Of a stretch of 64,000 nucleotides of DNA, positions 24,352 to 33,268 are shown piece after piece. The stretch is from CBDCKN01 sp965219035 (lineage in GTDB: Bacteria > Gemmatimonadota > Gemmatimonadetes > Longimicrobiales > Gaopeijiaceae): the NCBI GenBank assembly GCA_965219035.1, contig CBDCMR010000003.1, positions 744,001 through 808,000 on the forward strand, written 5' to 3'. The notes under the pieces are model-generated. The model was not told the origin of the DNA and did no database searches. It worked only from the letters and a program-made list of their open reading frames with translations. Both the position numbers and the translations under genes were made by a program. The stretch's first letter is position 1. Each line of letters starts with the position of its first letter.

Positions 24352-26871
24352 ATGAAGTGGAAGCGCGTCGGTGTTCTGGGGCTGATCACACTGGGCTCGG
24401 CCTCTGTGGCCCAGATCGCCGACCGGTACGGGCGGCTCACCCAGGTCGAGGACCTCGAGCTGGGCACCCTCGACCGTCGCCAGCAGGCCGCCTCCCGGCA
24501 GCTCCGCCGAACCGAGGGACAGACGGAGGTCGTCATCGTCTTCTTCGATGAAGAAGCGACGAAGGACTGGAGCTATCTGTCACCCTTCTATCGCCCCCAC
24601 CTGGCGGACCTCGTCAACGCGGTCTCATTCGCGGGGGCGAAGACCATCGGGCTGGACGTCTACCTCGACCGTCGTTGGGACGAGCTCAACAGAATCGATG
24701 GCGGCGACGACCGTCTCCGACAGGCCTTGGCCGACGCCGGCAACGTGATCCTGGTCTCCCCGGTGGTGGAGTCCGAGGACGGCGAGACGAAGGTCCTCGC
24801 CGATCCGGACCCCTACTTCGCTGAGGTGGCCGCCGGAGTCGCCTCCGCCGACCTGCCCACGCCCTTCGAGACCATCCGCGACGGGACCCTCGCCGTTCGA
24901 TCCGAAGACGGGCTCGCTCCCGGGTTCGCCCTGGCCTTGTACGCACACTCCCGAGGCCTGGACGTGGAAGCCATGATGTCCGACGCGAGAGCCACGGGTC
25001 GCGTGTCCCTTCCGGGACTCCCGGAGGGCTTGGGAGAGGTACCCGATGACTGGTGGCAGCCCGGATCCACTCCGAAGACCTCGGCCATTACCTTTCCGCT
25101 ACGCTTCAGCGGCCCCCCTTCCCATCTCGTGCAGGGCGACATCGACGTGGGGACGTTCCAGGCCGTCGCCTCCCAGAGCGCGGTAGGGCTCGCCTACATC
25201 AACCCAGACTTCTTCCGGGACAAGATCGTTCTCCTGGGAACCGGCTTCCACGACTCCGACAAGTTCCGGACCCCTTACGACCACCTCTCGTACAGCGCGG
25301 TGGCGGCGGGGGATCAGTCGTTCCCGCCCGACGCCCTCTTCGACTGGATGTTCGGGGTGGAGATCCATGCCCAGGCCCTCCAGAACTTCATCGACGAGGA
25401 GTACCTCCGGCCCATGGGGGCAGGGGCCACCTGGGGGCTGCTCCTGCTTCTCGGACTGGCCGCCGGAGGAATGGTCTTTCTGAAGGGAGCGGTCTGGGGA
25501 GGTGCCCTGACGGCCGTCCTCGGGCTGGGCACGTCCGGTGGGGCCTTCATGGCGTATCTGGGCCGCCTCGGCTCCGTCGAGCCGTACCTCTGGATCCCCA
25601 TCATCACTCCGCTGGTGGCCCTGGGGCTCTGGAAGCTTCCGATGTCCTTGACTTGGAACAGTACAAGGCGCCTCTCGCTCCTACTCTTCCTCCCGTCGTT
25701 GTTGGGCGGCTGTGCGCGCCAAGGCCTCGACGCCGAGTCCGGGGCCGCCTATCTCTATCTCGGCTTGTCCAACGAGTCGCTGGAGGACTGGACCGGAGCC
25801 AGAGAGGCCTACGCTACCTACCTCGATGTGGGCAACTGGGGTCCCCTCAAGGACGATCTGGAGGATCGCCTCCTCCTCATCGTTCGGAAGGAGCTCCAGG
25901 CCGCGGCCCAGGCCGCCTTGGCCCAAGAGGCCGAGCTGGTCACCGAGCCTCCGGAGCCGCGCACCGTGGCGGTGTTCCCCTTCCGGCTCCTCTCGGACGA
26001 CGAGGACCTGCTGCCACTTCAGGTGGCGCTCGCGGACATGATGATCACCGATCTCGCCCTATCCAACGCTCTGACGGTCCTGGAGCGGACGCAGATCCAG
26101 TCGCTCCTCGACGAGATGGCGCTCTCGGAGGCCGGCTACGCAGATCCGGTTACGGGGGCCCGTGCGGGCAGGCTGTTGCGGTCCGAGCACGTGGTCCAGG
26201 GTGTGCTCACGACCCTTGGTCAGGAGAACATCCAGTTCGACGCCGAGGTCATGAACACCGTGCAGGCCCGGTCAGCCGGATCGATATCGGATCAGGACGA
26301 GCTCGAAGCCATCTTCGACATGGAGAAGGGTCTCGTATTTCAGATTCTCGACGTGCTCGGAGCCCCCCTGACGCCCGCCGAGCGCGAAGCCATCAACGAG
26401 AATCGCGCCGAGAGCATCCTGGCGTTCCTAGCCTACGGCGAGGGCCTCATGGCGATGGACCGGGGTGATTTCGAGGCGGCCTCCGACTTCTTCCAGCAAG
26501 CGGCATCTATCGATCCCACCTTCGACGCGGCGCAGGCGGCCAACACGGAGGCCCAGAGCCTCAACGAGGCGGCGGCGACCACCACCGCCGATGTCCAAGC
26601 TGCCTCGGGCGGTGAGACGTCAGCGGTGACCGGTGTGGCCGACGTCGGCAACATCGCTCCCACCGACAACCTGCTGCAGGCAACGTCGCAGGACGTGAAC
26701 CCGAGCGCGACGGCCACGGTCATCGACCAGGGTACCACGACAAGCGCCGGTCAGGACAACAAGCAGGCCTCGGAGCGTGACTCGAGCCAGGAGGCCACCA
26801 GGCAGGAGGGCACTGCGACGACCACGGCCCGGGTGACCATAAGTATACGGCGGCCGGGAGGTGAGCAATGA
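24352..26871 (+). CDS. CHASE2 sensor fused to a CsgG/TolB-N-like lipoprotein domain
   Basis: The product is 839 aa. One N-terminal membrane helix is followed by an extracytoplasmic CHASE2 domain (about 40-345: VVIVFFDEEA, AKTIGLDVYLD, KIVLLGTGFHDSDKF, FGVEIHAQALQNF). Three helices follow at about 353-430. Then comes a second signal-like segment, MSLTWNSTRRLSLLLF..LLGGC, with lipobox Cys454, and a CsgG-like domain at about 535-690 (TVAVFPFRLLSDDED, LTVLERTQIQSLLDEM, HVVQGVLTTLGQENI). The tail is Thr/Ala/Gln-rich. An internal ATG at 25642 preceded by GGAAG could start the second half independently. The stop overlaps the next ATG as ATGA. Confidence 0.8.
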   Translation: MKWKRVGVLGLITLGSASVAQIADRYGRLTQVEDLELGTLDRRQQAASRQLRRTEGQTEVVIVFFDEEATKDWSYLSPFYRPHLADLVNAVSFAGAKTIGLDVYLDRRWDELNRIDGGDDRLRQALADAGNVILVSPVVESEDGETKVLADPDPYFAEVAAGVASADLPTPFETIRDGTLAVRSEDGLAPGFALALYAHSRGLDVEAMMSDARATGRVSLPGLPEGLGEVPDDWWQPGSTPKTSAITFPLRFSGPPSHLVQGDIDVGTFQAVASQSAVGLAYINPDFFRDKIVLLGTGFHDSDKFRTPYDHLSYSAVAAGDQSFPPDALFDWMFGVEIHAQALQNFIDEEYLRPMGAGATWGLLLLLGLAAGGMVFLKGAVWGGALTAVLGLGTSGGAFMAYLGRLGSVEPYLWIPIITPLVALGLWKLPMSLTWNSTRRLSLLLFLPSLLGGCARQGLDAESGAAYLYLGLSNESLEDWTGAREAYATYLDVGNWGPLKDDLEDRLLLIVRKELQAAAQAALAQEAELVTEPPEPRTVAVFPFRLLSDDEDLLPLQVALADMMITDLALSNALTVLERTQIQSLLDEMALSEAGYADPVTGARAGRLLRSEHVVQGVLTTLGQENIQFDAEVMNTVQARSAGSISDQDELEAIFDMEKGLVFQILDVLGAPLTPAEREAINENRAESILAFLAYGEGLMAMDRGDFEAASDFFQQAASIDPTFDAAQAANTEAQSLNEAAATTTADVQAASGGETSAVTGVADVGNIAPTDNLLQATSQDVNPSATATVIDQGTTTSAGQDNKQASERDSSQEATRQEGTATTTARVTISIRRPGGEQ

Positions 26872-27563
26872 GCACTAGACACCTCCTGGTCGCCCTCCTG
26901 GTCTTCGGAGCCGTGGGCACCTTCGGAGCCCACGTCCACGCGGCAGCCCAGACCAACCCGCAGAGCCTGGGCGTCTCGGCCGTCTTCCAGGGCTACGACT
27001 TCGACAACGACCTGGGCGTTGACGGGGCCCAGCTCCTCATGATCCCCATCGCCTATCGGCTCCCCGCGGGCAACAAGTTCTCGGCGGAGCTCTTCGCCGC
27101 CTGGGCGGAGGGCCGCGTTCAACGGGACGGCCGGGTCTCCGTCCTCAACGGTCTGGTAGACACGAGGCTACACTTCAGCTACATGGCCTCACCTTGGGCC
27201 ATCCTCACCCTGGGCCTGAACCTGCCTACCGGCAACGTAACCCACGACTCCGAGGAGGCCGTGGTGGCGTCCGTGCTGTCGTCGGACATCCTGGGCTTCC
27301 GGGAGTCGAACTGGGGCACGGGAACATACGTCACGACCGGGGTGGCCACGGCGCACCGGGTCGGCAGCTGGGGCTTGGGCCTGGGCGTGAGCTATCGGGC
27401 GGCGGACGAGTTCGAGCCGCGCTCCGATACCAGCCTGGCCTACTCGCCGGGGAACGAGCTGCGGATAAGGGTCGGTCTCGACAGGAACGTGGGTGAGACC
27501 GGTAAGTTCACCGCCGGAGTCACGCTCCAGTCCTTCGCGTCGGACGAGTTCGGTGACGCGTGA
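26868..27563 (+). CDS. Beta-barrel-like outer-membrane protein, probably truncated
   Basis: The product is 231 aa with a signal peptide (ends HVHAAAQ). It then shows amphipathic strands alternating with turns (YDFDNDLGVDGAQLLMIPIA, LTLGLNLPTGNVTHDS, WGLGLGVSYRAADEFEP, RVGLDRNVGETGKFTAGVTL), the pattern of a transporter-like outer-membrane barrel. It stops abruptly after SFASDEFGDA, with no terminal aromatic strand. The DNA then becomes phosphofructokinase sequence at about 27555, so the gene has probably lost its 3' end. It is coupled to the CHASE2/CsgG gene by ATGA. Confidence 0.7.
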   Translation: MSTRHLLVALLVFGAVGTFGAHVHAAAQTNPQSLGVSAVFQGYDFDNDLGVDGAQLLMIPIAYRLPAGNKFSAELFAAWAEGRVQRDGRVSVLNGLVDTRLHFSYMASPWAILTLGLNLPTGNVTHDSEEAVVASVLSSDILGFRESNWGTGTYVTTGVATAHRVGSWGLGLGVSYRAADEFEPRSDTSLAYSPGNELRIRVGLDRNVGETGKFTAGVTLQSFASDEFGDA

Positions 27564-28491
27564 GTCCGTCCGCGGCATCACGCACCTGGGGGGCACCATC
27601 CTGGGCACCACCAACCGTGGAAATCCCCTGGAGTGGCCCGTGGAGCGACCCGACGGATCGCTGGAGCTTGTAGACCGGTCCGACGAGATCATCGGAGAGT
27701 TCCGCTGTCAGGGGATGGACGCTCTCATCGCCATCGGAGGGGACGGCTCGCTCCGAATCGCATCGGCGCTGGCCGACAAGGGGCTCTCGGTCGTGGGAGT
27801 GCCCAAGACCATCGACAACGATCTGGCTGCGACCCAAGTGACCTTTGGCTTCCACACCGCCGTAGCCACAGCCACCGAGGCCATCGGCCGGCTCCACTCC
27901 ACCGCAGAGGCTCACGGCCGTGTCATGGTAGTGGAGCTCATGGGTCGGAACGCCGGCTGGATCGCATTGTTCGCCGGTGTAGCGGCCACGGCCGACGTGA
28001 TCCTCATACCCGAGATTCCGTACAGCCTCGATACATTGTGCGCCAAGATCGAGGACCGCTACGAGGCGGGGCACGGGTTCGCCATCGTGGTCGCCGCCTA
28101 GGGCGCAGCCGAGGCGGGTGGATCACAGACCTTCAAGGAGCAGACCCACGGCGGGGCCTCTCCCCGCCTCGGCGGCATCGGCGAGAGGCTCTCCGCCCAG
28201 ATCGAGGAGCGAACCGGTCACGAGACTCGATCTCTCGCCCTCGGTCACCTCCAGCGGGGAGGGGAGCCCAGCGCCTACGACCGCCTTCTGGCTATTCGCT
28301 TCGGATCGGCCGCCGTGGAGCTGGTGAGGGACCGGTGCTTCGGCTGTACGGTGGCTCTCGACCCGCCCAACGTTCTGGCCGTGCCCCTGAGCGAGGCCAT
28401 CGCGAACGTGAAGCTCGTGCCCGTGGATGGCGACGTGGTGCGGACGGCGCGGAGCGTGGGGATCTCGTTCGGAGACGAGCAGCTAGCCTGA
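27556..28491 (+). pseudogene. 6-phosphofructokinase remnant: 5' truncated, with an internal stop
   Basis: The frame begins in mid-protein at RESVRGITHLGGTILGTTNR. PFK motifs follow: IAIGGDGSL, PKTIDNDL, VELMGRNAGWIAL and ILIPEIPY. The nucleotide-binding N-terminus (GGGDxPGxN) is missing. The sequence FAIVVAA is followed by TAG at 28099-28101, where homologues have Glu (AEGA); a single G-to-T change explains it. The same frame then continues (SLALGHLQRGGEPSAYDRL) to TGA at 28491. It should be inactive. It abuts the truncated barrel gene, so one deletion may have removed both missing ends. It overlaps the opposing SSS gene by 9 bp. Confidence 0.85.
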
Positions 28492-30168
28492 GGGCGGGCG
28501 GGACGCGACAAAGCTCCTCAGCGTCCCGATGGCAAGAACGGTCAGCGCACCCACCACGTTGTAGTAGAGCCACGAGATGTCCGTCGTGATGGATACTACG
28601 AAGACGGCCAGCATGCCCCCCAGCAGTCCCCAGAAGGCCCCGTTTCCGTCGGCACCCTTCACCATGAAGGCCAGGAGGAAGACGCCCAGGAGCGATCCAT
28701 AGAAGAAGGAGCCCACCTGGTTCACGGCCTCGAGAAGCGATCCGAGCCTGCCGGCGTAGAGCGCCACCCCACACGCGAACAGGCCCCAGAATAACGTCGT
28801 GATGCGCGACACGGTCAGGTAGTGCGCCTCGGACGCATCCACCCGAAAATGTCGCCTGTAGAAGTCGATGACCGTAGCGCTGGATAGTGCCGTGAGCTCA
28901 GAGTCGAGGGACGACATGGCCGCCGCGAAGATCACCGCGATCATGAGCCCGAGGATGCCGGCCGGCACGTACCGGATGAGGTAGGACGGGAATACGTAGT
29001 TCACGTCGTTTGACGAGGCCCCCCGGACCTCGGAAACGACGACCCTCGCCTCCCTGCGGAGCCCCTGCAGCTGTCCGTCGTACTCGCCGACGCGCTGTTG
29101 CAGATCGGCCAGATCCTGGCCCTCACGCCGGGCTTCAAGGAGGCCGAGCGTCGCCTGCCTCCGCAGCGAGTGCACGTCTCCGTGCTCCCGCTCGAGCCTC
29201 CTGAACTCCTCCCCGCTCCGGCTCTCGCGCACCATAGTCACCTCTGTCGAGTTGAAGAGCAGAGGTGGGCGCTCGAAGTGGTAGAAGACGAAGAGCAGGA
29301 CGCCGATGGACAAGATGGCGAACTGCATCGGCACCTTGAGGAACGCGTTGAAGATGAGCGACAGCCTGGCGGATTTTAAAGAGTCGGCCGTCAGGTACCG
29401 CTGAACCTGGCTCTGGTCGCACCCGAAGTACGCCAGAGCCAGGAAGAACCCCCCGATCATCCCAGACCAGATCGAATAGGTGTTCGTCGGATCCCACGAC
29501 CAGTCGATGCTCGACCACATCTCCTGGATCCCACCGATGTAGACGACGTCGGCCACGCCCACCTCGGCCGGGAGGGTGCCGAACAGGATGACCAGAGCCG
29601 CCGCGATCCCCACGAACATCATCAGCATCTGGATGACGTCGGTCCAGATGACCGCAGTGATCCCGCCGACCATCGTATAGGCAATCGTGACCACCCCCAT
29701 GATGAGAATCGTGATCCTCTCGTCCCATCCCATGATCACCGAAAGAACGATGGCCGGTGCGTAGAGGACGATGCCGGCCGCCAGCCCACGAGAGATGAGA
29801 AACAGGAAGCTCGTCAGCGAGCGTGTCTTGGCGTCGAATCGGTTCTCGAGGTACTCGTAGGCCGTGAAGATCTTGGAGCGGTAGAAGAAGGGGACGAAGA
29901 GGACGCACAGGAGCACCATGACGAAGGGCTGCGGGAGGTACACCTGGATGAACTCCATCCCGTCGTCGAAGGCCTGCCCCGTGGTCCCGATGAAGGTGAT
30001 GGCGCTGGCCTGGGTCGCCATGACCGACAGGCCGATGGCCGCCCACGGAAGGCGTCGATTCGCCAGAAAGAACCCTTCGACCCCGATGTTCTTTCGGCTC
30101 TGATACAGGGCGAACCCGATGACACCGCCGAAGTAGACGGCGAAGACCATCCAGTCGAGGGCCGTCAC
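28483..30168 (-). CDS. Sodium:solute symporter (SSS family) with a coiled-coil loop insert
   Basis: The product is 561 aa from a GTG, with about 13 membrane helices. SSS landmarks are SVMATQASAITFIGTTGQAF, YTMVGGITAVIWTDVIQMLM and IFAAAMSSLDSELTALSSA. It would couple Na+ entry to uptake of an organic solute, perhaps a sugar, organic or amino acid; the substrate cannot be read. Residues about 312-385 form a charged heptad-like stretch (RRLEREHGDVHSLRRQATLG, LADLQQRVGEYDGQLQGL) inserted between helices, which is unusual. A 55-aa membrane protein ends in its start codon as GTGA. Confidence 0.88.
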   Translation of the reverse strand: MTALDWMVFAVYFGGVIGFALYQSRKNIGVEGFFLANRRLPWAAIGLSVMATQASAITFIGTTGQAFDDGMEFIQVYLPQPFVMVLLCVLFVPFFYRSKIFTAYEYLENRFDAKTRSLTSFLFLISRGLAAGIVLYAPAIVLSVIMGWDERITILIMGVVTIAYTMVGGITAVIWTDVIQMLMMFVGIAAALVILFGTLPAEVGVADVVYIGGIQEMWSSIDWSWDPTNTYSIWSGMIGGFFLALAYFGCDQSQVQRYLTADSLKSARLSLIFNAFLKVPMQFAILSIGVLLFVFYHFERPPLLFNSTEVTMVRESRSGEEFRRLEREHGDVHSLRRQATLGLLEARREGQDLADLQQRVGEYDGQLQGLRREARVVVSEVRGASSNDVNYVFPSYLIRYVPAGILGLMIAVIFAAAMSSLDSELTALSSATVIDFYRRHFRVDASEAHYLTVSRITTLFWGLFACGVALYAGRLGSLLEAVNQVGSFFYGSLLGVFLLAFMVKGADGNGAFWGLLGGMLAVFVVSITTDISWLYYNVVGALTVLAIGTLRSFVASRPPSG

Positions 30169-30332
30169 GGCGCCCTGAAGTCGAGGGTGACGGTGAGGAT
30201 GTGCAGGAGGATGATCAGGGCCGTGGAGTAGACCAGGGCGGCACCGTATAGCCAGCCCCAGCTCGGGAAGATTCCGATCCTCCCTCCCTCGTCCTCGTCA
30301 TCGGCGCTGGGTTGTTCGTCCACGTCTGTCAT
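30165..30332 (-). CDS. Small single-helix membrane protein coupled to the SSS symporter
   Basis: The product is 55 aa: an acidic N-terminus (MTDVDEQPSADDEDEGG), a hydrophobic helix (WLYGAALVYSTALIILLHIL) and a short tail TVTLDFRAP. Its TGA overlaps the symporter GTG, and its ATG lies 3 bp after the stop of the upstream deacetylase gene, so all three are one transcript. Several SSS symporters have small membrane partners (for example YhdT- or DUF4212-type), and this is probably an analogue. It is too short for most gene callers. Function inferred only from position. Confidence 0.7.
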   Translation of the reverse strand: MTDVDEQPSADDEDEGGRIGIFPSWGWLYGAALVYSTALIILLHILTVTLDFRAP

Positions 30333-30335
30333 CGG

Positions 30336-33053
30336 TCACCGCGATCCCTGATGTGCATTCCACTCGGCCGCGGTCAGCGACACGAGGTTGGCGAAGAGCC
30401 GGTAGGCCCCCGGGACACCGGCGGGGAATTGCCGGAAGAAGGAGAGGGCCACGTAAGCATAGATCCCCTCTCCCACGGACGCGACCAGGAGGGATCCCTG
30501 GGTCGGCTCCTCACCCGGGTCGGTGAGCTCGAGAAGCGGCGTGAAGCGTTCGTCCCACTCGCTTAGGAAGTAGAGGCCCCGCTCCTGCACCCACCCCTCG
30601 AAGTCCGTCTCCGTGATTCGATTGGGCGTGTTGAATACGGGGGATCCGGGATCCAGCAGTGCGAACGGCGAGCTTTCGTCCGTCACTCGCGGGGCCGACC
30701 GATTCCCCATACTCACCGGATAGGGAGCGAAGCCACCCCGGGGATACTCGAACTTGTTGTACTGCACGATCACCGTCCCGCCGGCCCGGGCGAACTCCAG
30801 GGTCCGGTCGTTCGCCGCCGTCACGTCGGGGCGAGTCTCGTACACGCGGATCCCCAGAACCAGGACGTCGTACAGGGAGAAGTCCCCGTCACGGACGCGT
30901 TCGGCCGTCACCTCCTCCACGTCGGCACCCATCTGGCGGAGGGCCTCCAGCCCGTTGTCACCCGACCCCATCACGTAGCCCACCTTGATCCCCGCGGCCA
31001 CCGTGACGGGCAGAACCGAGGCCCGCATCTCGGCGGGCTCCATGTAGAGGGTGCGCTCAACGTGCGGATAGTCGATGATGTCGACCCGCTCGTCGAAATG
31101 GGTGCCGTCGTCCCGGATGGCCAGCGCCCGGAAGAAATGGGCACCGGCATCCACGTCTCCGCCCGGCTCTACCGTGAACGTGAAACCCCTGCTGGAGCCC
31201 TCCACGTCCATGATGAAGGGGACGCTGGCCGGCGTGACCTCCCAACCCTCGGGAGCCTGGAGAGCCACGCTGCCGGCCGCCCCGGAGCGCGAGTCGTTCC
31301 GGAGGAGAACCGTCATTTGCCGTGCTTCGCGGGAGCCCTGGGGCCACACCATGCCCCTCGGCTCGATGGCTACAGACAGGGCCGGGGTCGCCAGCACCGG
31401 AGCGCGGAACTCACCTCTGGTCTTGTCCACCCCTACGTATTGGGCCCGACTCCCCCACACCAGGTGCACCGGCCCGTTGATCCCCGGAATGTGGAGATCG
31501 AACTCTCCCGCCGCGCTGAGGAGTGCCCTCCAATTCCGAGGAAGGCTCTCCGAGCCGTCGGTACCTGTCCACCGATACATGTCCCCGTCCCGCGGGGACT
31601 CGAGGTAGTAGAGACGGGACACTGGGAGCGCGTCATCTAGGCGCACCTGGTAGCTCCAGCGCGCCATCTCCCCGGAATCCAGGTTCCGAGGATCGAGGGT
31701 CTGCCCGTCGGCAGTGACGAACTCCGCCGATCCGCCGGCCCACTCTCCCGGCCCTGCGGTCCGGACAAGCGCTCCATCTATGCGGAACGGCCCGCCGTTC
31801 CAGACCCGCACTTCCAGATCCACCTCCTGGCCGGCGGTCACGAGATCGTCGCTGGCCCTGACATCGACCACGATGGACGCTGTCTTGAGAAGGGCCCAGC
31901 GGACCTGAGCGGCCCGCACCGCCAGGAGCTCGGCCAGGATCGATCCAGCGTCCGCCAGGTCTCGGGCGAGCCCGAAGGTGGCCTGGAGGTGGCGATAGGC
32001 CAGAGCAAGCGGTGCGGCCGCCCGCTCGGGCCGAAGGACGTCCAAGGACTGGGCGGCATCGTGGACGGCGGTCCGGTACGCCCTCAGGTGCTCCCCGATC
32101 GGCGCGGCCGTCTCTCCCGGCAACCGCGTCGTGAGTGCGGCGAGCGTCGTGTCGACTCCGGCGAAGATCCCGTCGTCGCCGGCCGGCTCCTGCACGTGAC
32201 TCTTCACGAGCCGAAGGCCCGAGGCCTGCTGGCCGAGAGGCTGAGGGGCTCCCATAGCCTGGGACCTGTGTTGGCTCCGGCTCTCCATGGCCAACTGTAA
32301 GTAGGATCGGCCGAGAAGGGGGTCGAACGTCCCGGTGGGCACCCTGACAGGCGGCGGCTCAGGGCTGCGGCGAACGGAGTGGTAGAGCTTGTCCGCCCTC
32401 CAGGGCCGGCCCGCGCCACCCGGCAGATCCGCGAATCTTGCCGGGTCGGCCGCCGCATCGAAGGCCGACCTGGCCAGTATGCCACTGGCCTGGTGCTGTC
32501 CGTGGCCGTCGCGGGGCGTGCCGGACCAGATCGAGACGATGACCTGTGGACGGAAAGTGCGGATCACCCACACCACGTCCCTCAGAACCTCGTCCCTGGG
32601 CCAGTGGGCGAACGCCTCGTCGGCGCTCCTGGAGAAGCCGTAGTCGTAGGCCCGCGTGAAGAACTGCCGCCCGCCGTCCAACCTGCGCGCCGCCTCGAGC
32701 TCCCCAGTGCGGATGATTCCGAGACCCTCGCCTAGCTCGGGACCGATGAGGTTCTGGCCGCCGTCCCCCCGGGTCAGGGAGAGGTACGCCGTCTCGACCC
32801 CCATACCCCGGGCTAGGGCCGTAAGCAGGCCGGTATCCTCGTCGTCGGGGTGAGCCCCGATCATGAGCACTCGCTTGACGCCATCGAGCCGCCGGAGCGT
32901 GAGTCCGGCCTCCACGACCCCACTCCCCCCCGGACCGATCTGCGCCGAGAGCGGTCCGGCGCCGAGCATCGACGCCACCAGGGCCGCGGTCAGAACCGTA
33001 ATTGGCCGGGGCGCACTCGAGCCCCGCGGGCGTCTCCTGCATCTTGTCGTCAT
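30336..33053 (-). CDS. Secreted LmbE/PIG-L-type deacetylase with a C-terminal amidotransferase-like domain
   Basis: The product is 905 aa from the ATG at 33053. The signal peptide ends GPLSAQ. The LmbE-like domain spans about 55-330, with the zinc motif AHPDDE at 67-72 and the downstream DGHGQHQASG histidines. A central beta-sandwich region of about 350 aa follows (NPCBM/CARDB-like strands: LEVRVWNGGPFRIDGALV). The C-terminal about 200 aa resemble a ThuA/GATase-like fold (KVGYVMGSGDNGLEALRQMG, GGTVIVQYNKFEYP). It probably removes acetyl groups from an exported sugar or glycoconjugate. It is the first gene of a unit with the 55-aa protein and the symporter, which could import the product. Confidence 0.85.
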   Translation of the reverse strand: MTTRCRRRPRGSSAPRPITVLTAALVASMLGAGPLSAQIGPGGSGVVEAGLTLRRLDGVKRVLMIGAHPDDEDTGLLTALARGMGVETAYLSLTRGDGGQNLIGPELGEGLGIIRTGELEAARRLDGGRQFFTRAYDYGFSRSADEAFAHWPRDEVLRDVVWVIRTFRPQVIVSIWSGTPRDGHGQHQASGILARSAFDAAADPARFADLPGGAGRPWRADKLYHSVRRSPEPPPVRVPTGTFDPLLGRSYLQLAMESRSQHRSQAMGAPQPLGQQASGLRLVKSHVQEPAGDDGIFAGVDTTLAALTTRLPGETAAPIGEHLRAYRTAVHDAAQSLDVLRPERAAAPLALAYRHLQATFGLARDLADAGSILAELLAVRAAQVRWALLKTASIVVDVRASDDLVTAGQEVDLEVRVWNGGPFRIDGALVRTAGPGEWAGGSAEFVTADGQTLDPRNLDSGEMARWSYQVRLDDALPVSRLYYLESPRDGDMYRWTGTDGSESLPRNWRALLSAAGEFDLHIPGINGPVHLVWGSRAQYVGVDKTRGEFRAPVLATPALSVAIEPRGMVWPQGSREARQMTVLLRNDSRSGAAGSVALQAPEGWEVTPASVPFIMDVEGSSRGFTFTVEPGGDVDAGAHFFRALAIRDDGTHFDERVDIIDYPHVERTLYMEPAEMRASVLPVTVAAGIKVGYVMGSGDNGLEALRQMGADVEEVTAERVRDGDFSLYDVLVLGIRVYETRPDVTAANDRTLEFARAGGTVIVQYNKFEYPRGGFAPYPVSMGNRSAPRVTDESSPFALLDPGSPVFNTPNRITETDFEGWVQERGLYFLSEWDERFTPLLELTDPGEEPTQGSLLVASVGEGIYAYVALSFFRQFPAGVPGAYRLFANLVSLTAAEWNAHQGSR

Positions 33054-33268
33054 GTCACGAACGTATCTCCCGCCCCGGATGCGCGAAAATCCGGATCGGT
33101 CACTACTTACTCGCACCAGGCCACCGAAGTACGGTCGAACTTCTGACTCGGGACACGAGACGGTGGTCCCCGGAATTGTACACGAGTGAACGCTGCTTGT
33201 CCGAAGTTCGAGGGCACGGATATGTTGGGCCGAACTTCAAACGGCCTATTTGCCCCGGAGGGCAATCG

